This document shows, one piece after another, positions 1 through 8,478 of a stretch of DNA of 34,554 nt. The position numbers and the translations under genes were made by a program. Positions within the stretch are counted from its first letter, which is position 1; every line of letters starts with the position of its first letter. The DNA comes from DSBG01 sp049975365 (GTDB lineage: Bacteria > Desulfobacterota > Desulfomonilia > UBA1062): NCBI GenBank assembly GCA_049975365.1, contig JBNGDS010000033.1, forward strand, positions 1 to 34,554. The letters run 5' to 3'. The notes beneath the pieces are model-generated. The model searched no databases and was not told the DNA's origin. It saw only the letters and a program-made list of their open reading frames with translations.

Positions 1-17
1 CCTGCGCTCCCTCACCG

Positions 18-40
18 GGTTCTGAGGGGATTCTAGAACC
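18..40. other. Short inverted repeat downstream of the Kdo-kinase-like gene
   Basis: Six-base arms ggttct (18-23) and agaacc (35-40) flank an 11-base loop, beyond the stop of the minus-strand gene that ends at 83. No T-tract follows on the minus strand, so it is at best a weak transcript-end hairpin. Confidence 0.2.
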
Positions 41-47
41 ACAAAAA

Positions 48-84
48 GTCATTGCAAGGTCCAGGGAAGGAGCGAGGCAATCTC
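48..84. repeat. Short copy of the dispersed 'cattgc...gcaatctc' repeat
   Basis: The segment begins gtcattgcaagg and ends ggagcgaggcaatctc, with inverted attgc/gcaat ends. It matches the outer parts of the larger repeats at 2886-3352. Its right end runs into the stop codon (83-85) of the Kdo-kinase-like gene, so the repeat sits directly at a gene end. Confidence 0.5.
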
Positions 85-799
85 ACACCCAGGTATAGCC
101 GTCGAGGAGGTGGTGCTGCCAGTTCTCGGGCAGGTGGATGCGGCCCCGTTTCTGCCATTTTCTGCAGGAACGGATGAACCGCCGCAGGTTCATCTGCTTC
201 ATGAACCGGGGAAGGGAGAGAAATTTGTGGGCCTTGTCCAGGTCCAGGATCCAGAGAAGGGTTTCGCTGTCAAGGAGCATGTTCTTGACATGGAGATCCG
301 CGTGGTACACCCCCAGGTCGTGAATCTGCCGCATGAGCCTTCCTGCCTGCATGAGCACATCCGGGCACTCGGGGTGGGGGGTTTCAAGCCAGGTGAGGAG
401 GTCCAGTGATCCGGGGACGAGCGCCGAGATCACGCTGATTTCTACCAGAGGTCCTGATTCTTCCAGAATTATGCCCAGGATCCGGGGGGTGCGGACAGCG
501 TTCGCGAGGAGATACTCGCTGATCTCGATCTCCCGGATGCTCCTCTCGGGCCCCAGGAACTTCTTTTTGTTCACGTGCCTGAGCAGACCCCCGTGCATGA
601 GGGTGCGCACCACCAGGTCCGGCTCTATGACCCTGATCTGCCCCCTGCCTCGGAGCGGGGAGGTGTGAGGTCCGGTCATGTCACTGAACGCAAGATCCTT
701 GAGCTCGGGATGCGAGGAGCGGTAGAACACGCTCTTCCCGCCTGCGTGATGAGCCTCGAAACCGAGCCGTTCGAGTCTATTTCTCTGGTTCTCATTCAT
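83..799 (-). CDS. Kdo/WaaP-type lipopolysaccharide core kinase-like protein
   Basis: A 238-residue protein of the eukaryotic-like kinase fold used by KdkA and WaaP, which phosphorylate sugars of the lipopolysaccharide inner core at the cytoplasmic face of the inner membrane. The catalytic loop is visible as HADLHVKN (H166, D168, N173) and the metal-binding segment as ILDLDKA (D186, D188). The basic KKK segment near residue 78 and the RSIREIE segment near 87 fit the family's nucleotide-binding lobe. The ATG at 799 lies 33 bases after the uvrB stop, preceded by ggaaag, so the two are probably co-transcribed, without an obvious functional link. It could be another small-molecule kinase of the same fold; the substrate cannot be read from sequence. 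Confidence 0.75.
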   Translation of the reverse strand: MNENQRNRLERLGFEAHHAGGKSVFYRSSHPELKDLAFSDMTGPHTSPLRGRGQIRVIEPDLVVRTLMHGGLLRHVNKKKFLGPERSIREIEISEYLLANAVRTPRILGIILEESGPLVEISVISALVPGSLDLLTWLETPHPECPDVLMQAGRLMRQIHDLGVYHADLHVKNMLLDSETLLWILDLDKAHKFLSLPRFMKQMNLRRFIRSCRKWQKRGRIHLPENWQHHLLDGYTWV

Positions 800-831
800 G
801 GCATGTTCTTTCCATTGCCCGTACGCTCATG

Positions 832-2826
<1,995 letters not shown>

Positions 2827-2885
2827 AGCCTATCCCGGTCCTATCAAAAGGTGCCAGGTCTTGACAAGTGTGACCTTGATTTCCT

Positions 2886-2925
2886 CGGGATTGCTTCGTC
2901 GGTGCCGCTCCTCGCAATGACTGCC
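2886..2925. repeat. Solo end of the dispersed repeat
   Basis: This matches the right-hand 40 bases of the two long copies (gattgcttcgtc, then gccgctcctcgcaatgactgcc), with one difference in the middle (ggtg for gctg). It lies 60 bases upstream of the uvrB start and could be in its leader. Confidence 0.65.
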
Positions 2926-2970
2926 TATTGCCACGTCATTGCGAGCCCCCAAAGAAAGTGACACCGCGCG

Positions 2971-3124
2971 ACACGAAGTCATTGCGAACCCCCGGAGGGG
3001 GTGAAGCAATCTCACTCTACACAAGCAGAGCTGAACAGTATGATTTCGGATTTGGGCTCTGCCAAGTACACCGGGATTGCTTCGTCGCTGCCGCTCCTCG
3101 CAATGACTGCCATTATCATCGGGG
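2971..3124. repeat. Long dispersed repeat, copy A
   Basis: A 154-base unit starting acacgaagtcattgcgaac and ending in cattatcatcgggg. Its two ends carry the inverted words cattgcg-aa...gaagcaat and gattgctt...gcaatgac, so each end can fold as a hairpin. It repeats at 3192-3352 with only a few substitutions. Confidence 0.8.
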
Positions 3125-3178
3125 CTGAAGCCCCTCCTACAATAGAAAATCATTGCTCCTGTAGGAGCTCCTTCAGGG
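3121..3178. repeat. Inverted repeat of a second family between copies A and B
   Basis: ggctgaagcccctcctac (3123-3140) is nearly the reverse complement of gtaggagctccttcaggg (3161-3178), with a 20-base loop. The 'gtaggagc...ttcag' word is a common theme in bacterial intergenic palindromes and is distinct from the flanking repeat family. Confidence 0.65.
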
Positions 3179-3191
3179 TCGACACTGCGCC

Positions 3192-3352
3192 ACACGAAGT
3201 CATTGCGAACCCCCGAAGGGGGTGAAGCAATCTCACTCTACACAAGCAGAGCTGAACAGTATGATTTCGGATTTCGGATTTGGGCTCTGCCAAGTGCTTC
3301 GAGATTGCTTCGTCGCTGCCGCTCCTCGCAATGACTGCCATTATCGTCGGGG
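3192..3352. repeat. Long dispersed repeat, copy B
   Basis: A 161-base direct copy of 2971-3124, about 221 bases downstream. It differs by a few substitutions (for example ccgaagggg for ccggagggg, tgcttcgag for tacaccggg) and by an extra 7-base unit, atttcgg, present twice in tandem here and once in copy A. Confidence 0.8.
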
Positions 3353-3377
3353 GGCTGGAGGTCCTCTTACACAGCGG

Positions 3378-4811
3378 TTATATCTTCTCCCAGAGCGTTC
3401 CCTCGGGCGTGTCCTTGAGCTGGATGCCCTTGTCCTTCAGCATGTCCCTGATCTCGTCCGCGCGCTTGAAATCCTTTGCCTTTCTCGCAGCGTTCCGTTC
3501 GGTGATGAGCCCTTCGATCTCCTGCTCGGAAAGCCCCATCTCGGAGATGCCGCTGCGCTTGATGGCATCGAGAAATTCACCAGGATCTTCCTCAAGGATT
3601 CCCAGGACATCGCTGACGACCTTCAGGGATTCGGTGAACCGCACCCTGTCGAGCTCGGATATCTGCGGGGAATCGTCCAGCACCCGGTTCACCGTGGTGG
3701 TGAGTTCATGGAGCTCTGCAAGGGCCTTTGCCGTGTTGAAGTCGTCGCTCAGGGCCTCTTCAAACTGCCGGCTGAAGGCATCGATGATCTCCACGAGGCG
3801 TGATTGCTCCCCCCGGGTCGTGCTGCGCTGCACCCGGTCCATCATCTCGTAGAACCGAACCAGTCCCATCTGGGATGTGTGCACTGCATCGGTCGAGAAA
3901 TCGATGGGACTCCTGTAGTGCCGCGACAGGAGGAGAGTCCTCAACACCTCGGGGTGGACATCTTTGGTGAGCTCGCGGATGGTCATGAAGTTGCCGAGCG
4001 ACTTGCTCATCTTCTCCCCGTCGACCGTGACGAACCCGTTGTGGATCCAGTAGCGCACGAACGGCTGACCGTATGCGCCCTCGGACTGTGCAGTCTCGTT
4101 CTCGTGGTGCGGGAAGATCAGGTCTCTCCCGCCTCCGTGGATGTCCAGGGTGGGGCCCAGGAAGTGCGTGCTCATGGCAGAACACTCGATGTGCCAGCCA
4201 GGCCGTCCTTTCGACCAGGGGCTGTCCCACCAGGGCTCCCCTTCCTTGCTCCTCTTCCACAGGGCAAAGTCCAGGGGATCGCGCTTGTGCTCCTCGATGC
4301 TCACGCGGGCGCCGGAGATCATCTCTTCGATATTCCTGCGGCTCAGCTTGCCGTACTCCTTGAATTTCGAGACACTGAAATACACGCTCCCGTCGTCCGC
4401 CTGGTAGGCAAGCCCCCTGTCCTCGAGCATTCTGACCATGTCGATAATGTCCGAGATGTGCTCGGTTGCCTTGGGCTCCACATCCGCAGGCTTCACCTTC
4501 AGGATCTTCATGTCAGTAATGAACTCGGTGATGTACTTTTCCGCGATCTCGGCGTACGACGTGCCCAGCGCATTCGCCCGTGCAATGATCTTGTCGTCCA
4601 CGTCGGTGAAGTTCCGCACATAGGTGACGTCATAGCCTCTCCTCAAGAGATATCGGTACACGACATCGAACACGATCAGCGAGCGGGCGTGGCCGATGTG
4701 GCACATGTCGTAGACCGTGACCCCGCACACATACATGCCGACCTTGTTGTCCTTCAGGGGGATAAAGGGCTGTTTGCTCCTCGAGAGGGTGTTGTAGACA
4801 GTCAGTTCCAT
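3378..4811 (-). CDS. cysS: Cysteinyl-tRNA synthetase
   Basis: A 477-residue class I synthetase that attaches cysteine to tRNA-Cys in the cytoplasm. The HIGH box is HIGH at residues 38-41 and the KMSKS loop is in GEKMSKSLGN. The zinc site that selects cysteine is visible as C29 (MYVCGVTVYD), the Cys in WHIECSAMS and the His/Glu in FPHHENE. I start at the ATG at 4811 because MELTVYNTLS is the normal N-terminus and aaagga precedes it; the frame is open to 4901 but that would overlap ispF. It lies 67 bases after ispF, in the order carD-PIN/TRAM-ispD-ispF-cysS, which recalls gene orders in actinobacteria and Bacillus. Confidence 0.97.
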   Translation of the reverse strand: MELTVYNTLSRSKQPFIPLKDNKVGMYVCGVTVYDMCHIGHARSLIVFDVVYRYLLRRGYDVTYVRNFTDVDDKIIARANALGTSYAEIAEKYITEFITDMKILKVKPADVEPKATEHISDIIDMVRMLEDRGLAYQADDGSVYFSVSKFKEYGKLSRRNIEEMISGARVSIEEHKRDPLDFALWKRSKEGEPWWDSPWSKGRPGWHIECSAMSTHFLGPTLDIHGGGRDLIFPHHENETAQSEGAYGQPFVRYWIHNGFVTVDGEKMSKSLGNFMTIRELTKDVHPEVLRTLLLSRHYRSPIDFSTDAVHTSQMGLVRFYEMMDRVQRSTTRGEQSRLVEIIDAFSRQFEEALSDDFNTAKALAELHELTTTVNRVLDDSPQISELDRVRFTESLKVVSDVLGILEEDPGEFLDAIKRSGISEMGLSEQEIEGLITERNAARKAKDFKRADEIRDMLKDKGIQLKDTPEGTLWEKI

Positions 4812-4878
4812 GGGCGTTCCTTTCTCTGGTTCTCCTGTTTGCATCTTCGAAGCGTTCTCTACATAGCAGAGGAGCACA

Positions 4879-5373
4879 TCACTCTTCAAGGTCTGATACA
4901 ATGTGTTTCAGGAGCACTGCGGCCTGGGCTGCGATGGCCTCTGATCTCCCGATCTCACCGATGCCCTCGTGGGTGCGGAATTTTACAGAGACCCTGTTCT
5001 CATCGATTCTGCAGGCATTCGCGATGCTCCTGATCATCTCCTCCCGAAAAGGGGCGAGCTTCGGCTTTTCGCAGATGCAGTTCACATCGACATTCACGAT
5101 TTCGTACGCCGTGGACAGCGATCCCGCGATCTCTTCGAGCATGACCCGGGAATGCATCCCTTCCGTCTCCTGTGCAGTGTCGGGATAGAGCGCCCCGATG
5201 TCCTGTCGAGCAAGAGCACCGAGAATCGCATCGCAGATGGCGTGTACGACGACATCCCCATCGGAGTGGCCGAGCAGACCCTTGTCGAAGGGAATCTTCA
5301 CCCCGCCGAGCACGAGCTCGCGGCCCGGGACAAGCCGGTGGATGTCAAAGCCGATTCCTACTCGATAGGACAT
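4879..5373 (-). CDS. ispF: 2-C-methyl-D-erythritol 2,4-cyclodiphosphate synthase
   Basis: A 164-residue MEP-pathway enzyme that cyclises CDP-methylerythritol 2-phosphate, releasing CMP, for isoprenoid synthesis. The metal ligands fit the family: D10 and H12 in GFDIH, and H44 following GHSDGD. The C-terminal KFRTHEGIGEIGR segment corresponds to the usual TTTE-G-GR nucleotide-binding motif, with unusual residues (RTH in place of TTT) but the E-G-x-G core kept. The ATG at 5373 lies inside the end of ispD (16-base overlap), indicating translational coupling. Confidence 0.96.
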   Translation of the reverse strand: MSYRVGIGFDIHRLVPGRELVLGGVKIPFDKGLLGHSDGDVVVHAICDAILGALARQDIGALYPDTAQETEGMHSRVMLEEIAGSLSTAYEIVNVDVNCICEKPKLAPFREEMIRSIANACRIDENRVSVKFRTHEGIGEIGRSEAIAAQAAVLLKHIVSDLEE

Positions 5374-6032
5374 TGTGCCAGTACCTCTGCAAGGGCAAGA
5401 TCGCGTGTGTGCGTGATCTTGATGTTGAAGGGGTCGCCCTGAACGATACGGACCCTGCCGCCCGCAGCCTCGATGAGGGCGCTGTCGTCCGTCACGTCAG
5501 TGTTCCCTGCTCTCAAGGAGATCTCATGGGCATGTATGATGCTGTTGAGAACACATGCCTGGGGGGTCTGCACCTCGTAGAGATGCTGCCGTGACACCGT
5601 GGTGACGACAATCCCGTCCAGGGCTTCCTTGAGGGTGTTCGTCACCGGGAGGGCAGGGATGCAGGCATCAGCGTCTCTCAAACCATCGATGACCCGGGAG
5701 ATGAGGGCATGGGAGACAAAGGGGCGCACCCCGTCGTGGATCAGCACACTCTCGCCTGACGTCACCGCCCTGAGACCGTTCAGGACAGACTCTCGACGGC
5801 GTGCACCACCGGAGACGACAGTGAAGGGAGTGCGGGTTCCGGAGAGTATTTCACGAGCCCTTTGCATATCCTCTTCAGGCACCACCACGATGATCTCATG
5901 GACTGATTCATGGGAATCAAAGCAGTCCACTGCGCGTTTCAGCACAGGCGTTCCCTTCAGATCGAGAAACTGCTTTTTCTCACCGAATCGGCTGCCGCTC
6001 CCGCCGGCAACGATCACAGCACTATGAGACAT
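5358..6032 (-). CDS. ispD: 2-C-methyl-D-erythritol 4-phosphate cytidylyltransferase
   Basis: A 224-residue nucleotidyltransferase that makes CDP-methylerythritol from MEP and CTP, the step two before IspF. The N-terminal glycine-rich loop AGGSGSRFG with the following KKQF is the CTP-binding signature, and HDGVRPFVS and the VQTPQ segment are typical of IspD. I choose the ATG at 6032 (MSHSAVIVAGG); an in-frame TTG at 6050 has no ribosome site and would lengthen the overlap. The chosen start overlaps the end of the PIN/TRAM gene by 11 bases. Together with ispF it gives two of the MEP steps, tightly coupled. Confidence 0.95.
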   Translation of the reverse strand: MSHSAVIVAGGSGSRFGEKKQFLDLKGTPVLKRAVDCFDSHESVHEIIVVVPEEDMQRAREILSGTRTPFTVVSGGARRRESVLNGLRAVTSGESVLIHDGVRPFVSHALISRVIDGLRDADACIPALPVTNTLKEALDGIVVTTVSRQHLYEVQTPQACVLNSIIHAHEISLRAGNTDVTDDSALIEAAGGRVRIVQGDPFNIKITHTRDLALAEVLAQCPIE

Positions 6033-7005
6033 TATTCTTGGGTGCTGCAAAGATCATGCGGCCTGCGGGGGTCTGGAGGATGGAGGTGACCACGACCTCG
6101 AGGCTCTGGTTCAGGAGGCTCTCGCCCTGTTCCACCACCACCATGGTGCCGTCATCCAGGTATGCCACCCCCTGGCCCTTTTCCTTGCCCTGCTTGGTGA
6201 TGGTCACCGACATGCTCTCTCCGGGCAGCACGATGGGCTTGACCGCATTGGCGAGCTGATTGATGTTGAGCACGTTCACGCCCTGGATCTGGGCGATCTT
6301 GTTCAGGTTGAAATCATTGGTCAGGATGTCCGCATTCATCTCCTTGGCCAGGGCAATGAGCTTGGTGTCGACCTCCTTGACCTTTGGAAAGTCCTTCTCG
6401 GTGATCTCGATCTTCACGTTCGGGTTCTTCTGGAGCCTGTTGAGGATATCCAGGCCCCTGCGGCCGCGTGCGCGCTTCAGCGGGTCGGAGGAGTCCGCGA
6501 TGTGCTGGAGCTCGTTCAGGATGAACTGCGGCGCGATCAGCGACCCCTCGATAAAGCCAGCCTCGCAGATATCCGGGATCCTCCCGTCGATGATCACGCT
6601 CGTGTCGAGGATCTTGGCCTTGGAGCTGTCGCCCTTTCCGGTCCGTCTGAATACCGGCAGCGACCCGATCTCCTTTCCCCAGGAGAGCCCTATGGTGTAT
6701 CCCAGGTAGGCAAAGAAGGAGTTGATGAGGATGAACAGGAAGATCCCGCCCTCGAGTTTCAGGAGAACATAGGAGAGCAGGCTGCCGATGATGAGCCCCA
6801 GGATCGCACCGATGAACCCGCCCACGTAGGCCATGGGGTGGAGCTTGAACCCCCTGATCTCACTGACGAAGATGGCTGCCAGGCAGGACTCTGCCAGCAG
6901 GGGGAGGATCACCAGCCAGATGCCGCCGCCCATGTGGAGGGCTGCATAGTTGAATGCACCGTAGAACACCACCAGCGCGATTGCAATGCGAAGAAACCAT
7001 TTCAT
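6022..7005 (-). CDS. Membrane-anchored PIN/TRAM domain protein (YacL type)
   Basis: A 327-residue protein with about four hydrophobic helices in residues 1-108, then a PIN domain from about 131 that opens with KILDTSVIIDGR (D134 as a likely metal ligand) and contains LTNDFNLNKIA, and a C-terminal TRAM domain (about 255-320) of the type that binds RNA. PIN domains are usually Mg-dependent RNases, so a membrane-tethered RNase is likely, though the substrate is unknown. Bacillus YacL has this architecture and lies beside ispD too. The ATG at 7005 has aggtga upstream, and carD ends 18 bases before it. Confidence 0.88.
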   Translation of the reverse strand: MKWFLRIAIALVVFYGAFNYAALHMGGGIWLVILPLLAESCLAAIFVSEIRGFKLHPMAYVGGFIGAILGLIIGSLLSYVLLKLEGGIFLFILINSFFAYLGYTIGLSWGKEIGSLPVFRRTGKGDSSKAKILDTSVIIDGRIPDICEAGFIEGSLIAPQFILNELQHIADSSDPLKRARGRRGLDILNRLQKNPNVKIEITEKDFPKVKEVDTKLIALAKEMNADILTNDFNLNKIAQIQGVNVLNINQLANAVKPIVLPGESMSVTITKQGKEKGQGVAYLDDGTMVVVEQGESLLNQSLEVVVTSILQTPAGRMIFAAPKNNVS

Positions 7006-7023
7006 CTGTATTCACCTGTCGTC

Positions 7024-7524
7024 TCAATCGGCCGGGGCGTCATTCCTGCCCATGGCCTTGAGAATTGATTTTTCTGCATCCTTCTTACTGATCTTTTTCG
7101 ATATGGATATCTCGTTGACGAGGAGGTTTTTCGCGGTGTCGTACATCTTCCTCTCGCCGAAGGAGAGCTCCTTTCCCCGCTTGAGAATGTTCAGATCCCT
7201 GAGGACCTGGGCAATCTCGAAGGCAGAGCCGCTCTTGATCTTCTCCATGTACTCCCGGTAGCGGCGGTTCCACGTCTGGTTGTCGATGCGCACGGATCTC
7301 TCCTTGAGGATATCCATGACACTCTCAATGCCTTCGGTATCCACGAGCTGGCGGATGCCCACGTTTTCGGCATTCGTCACCGGCACCATAACCGTCATCT
7401 CCGTGTCGAGAACTTTCAGGATGAAGAACGAGATCGTGTGCCCTGATATTTCCCTGTCTTCTACAGACTCAACTTCCGCTACACCGTGTGCAGGATAGAC
7501 AACGATATCTCCCACTTTAAACAT
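7024..7524 (-). CDS. carD: CarD/CdnL family transcription regulator
   Basis: A 166-residue protein that starts MFKVGDIVVYPAHGVAEV, the classic Tudor-like RNA-polymerase interaction domain of CarD/CdnL, followed by a helical DNA-contacting half. Family members bind the polymerase beta subunit and stabilise the open complex at rRNA and housekeeping promoters. I start at the ATG at 7524 because aaaagga lies seven bases upstream; an in-frame start at 7551 lacks this and adds an unrelated leader. It is first in the ispDF-cysS transcription unit, downstream of a good promoter. It could be named cdnL instead. Confidence 0.93.
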   Translation of the reverse strand: MFKVGDIVVYPAHGVAEVESVEDREISGHTISFFILKVLDTEMTVMVPVTNAENVGIRQLVDTEGIESVMDILKERSVRIDNQTWNRRYREYMEKIKSGSAFEIAQVLRDLNILKRGKELSFGERKMYDTAKNLLVNEISISKKISKKDAEKSILKAMGRNDAPAD

Positions 7525-7552
7525 CGCAGGGTCCTTTTCAGTATTACACAAC

Positions 7553-7581
7553 AGAATAGCAATTCAATGTAATTTAGTCAA
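7553..7581 (-). promoter_or_regulatory. Sigma70-type promoter for the carD operon
   Basis: On the minus strand TTGACT (7576-7581) and TATTCT (7553-7558) are separated by exactly 17 bases. The expected start falls about 20 bases before the carD ribosome site, and no other gene lies between. It would drive carD through cysS. Confidence 0.6.
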
Positions 7582-7680
7582 GGATAAGTCATGAATTTTT
7601 CGAGAAAAGATGCCATATTAGGACGTTGACACCATTCACGCAGTTGACATTGGTTGCCCTGTGTGAGAATCACTGGATCC

Positions 7681-8454
7681 ATGAAATACCCGGACATCGA
7701 TCCTGTTCTGATACACATCGGACCCTTTGCCGTCAGGTGGTATGGTCTCATGTACATCATCGGGTTCGTGATCGCCTATTTCGTCATGCGCAGGATCTCG
7801 CGCATCAGGAACCTGGACATGAGCAGGTCTGATATCGAGGATTTCATCGCATACTCGGTCCTGGGCCTGGTTGTCGGTGCACGGCTCGGATACTGCTTCT
7901 TCTACAACTTCCACTTTTACCTGGCCAACCCGCTGAAGATCTTCGCCGTGTGGCAGGGCGGCATGTCGTTCCACGGCGGCCTGATCGGGCTCTTCATCAC
8001 AGCAGGTCTCTACGGCCTGTACAGGAAGAAATCCTTCTGGATGATCGCTGATCTCGGGGCCGTGGCTGCACCTCCTGGCCTGTTCTTCGGGCGCATCGGG
8101 AACTTCATCAATGGGGAACTCTACGGCAGGGTGACTAACATGCCCTGGGGCATGGTATTTCCAGGCGCCGGCCCTCTGCCGCGGCACCCATCCCAGCTCT
8201 ACGAGGCCTTCCTCGAGGGCCTTGTGCTCTTCGTTGTCCTGTATCTGCTCAGCATGAAGGCCCGCACCCAGGGCATCGTCATTTCTTGCTTCCTGATCCT
8301 CTACGGGCTCATACGCTTTGTCCTGGAATTCTTCAGGGAGCCGGATTCGCAGCTTGGCTTCATCATCGCTTCCCTCACCATGGGACAGATCCTCTGCCTC
8401 ATCATGATCGCTGCTGGAGTCGGCCTGCTCGCATACAGGTTAAAGTCAAACTAG
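7681..8454 (+). CDS. lgt: Prolipoprotein diacylglyceryl transferase
   Basis: A 257-residue integral inner-membrane enzyme that transfers diacylglycerol from phosphatidylglycerol to the lipobox cysteine of prolipoproteins. Conserved segments are present: the HGGLIG loop and the Lgt signature GRIGNFINGELYGR, with the catalytic-region Arg and Asn. About seven hydrophobic helices are evident, starting with YGLMYIIGFVIAYFV. I take the ATG at 7681 (MKYPDIDPVLIHIGP); a TTG at 7654 lacks support. Two TTGACA words (7626-7631, 7644-7649) lie upstream but neither has a good -10. A substrate of this enzyme is likely the lipoprotein at 12695. The cyclase gene follows 24 bases later. Confidence 0.96.
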   Translation: MKYPDIDPVLIHIGPFAVRWYGLMYIIGFVIAYFVMRRISRIRNLDMSRSDIEDFIAYSVLGLVVGARLGYCFFYNFHFYLANPLKIFAVWQGGMSFHGGLIGLFITAGLYGLYRKKSFWMIADLGAVAAPPGLFFGRIGNFINGELYGRVTNMPWGMVFPGAGPLPRHPSQLYEAFLEGLVLFVVLYLLSMKARTQGIVISCFLILYGLIRFVLEFFREPDSQLGFIIASLTMGQILCLIMIAAGVGLLAYRLKSN

Positions 8455-8478
8455 ATTTCTCGCGATACATCTATCAGG

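Larger units (their letters stand above)
2827..3377. repeat. 550-base gap filled by dispersed repeats
   Basis: No credible gene lies between cysS and uvrB. The gap holds a solo half-unit (2886-2925), a partial unit (2936-2960), two long direct copies (2971-3124 and 3192-3352) and, between them, a separate inverted repeat (3121-3178). The open reading frames that cross it translate the repeats themselves (the same residue strings recur in two copies) and look non-coding. Confidence 0.8.

Noticed and set aside
2830..3341. Small reading frames in the cysS-uvrB gap
   Set aside because: They translate the dispersed repeats in several frames, with the same peptide strings recurring in both copies, so they are not genes.
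2971..3352. CRISPR array
   Set aside because: Only two long copies are present, 221 bases apart, with no short repeat and spacer pattern.
3804..5033. A 409-codon plus-strand frame across cysS and ispF
   Set aside because: It is antisense to two well-supported genes and crosses their boundary.
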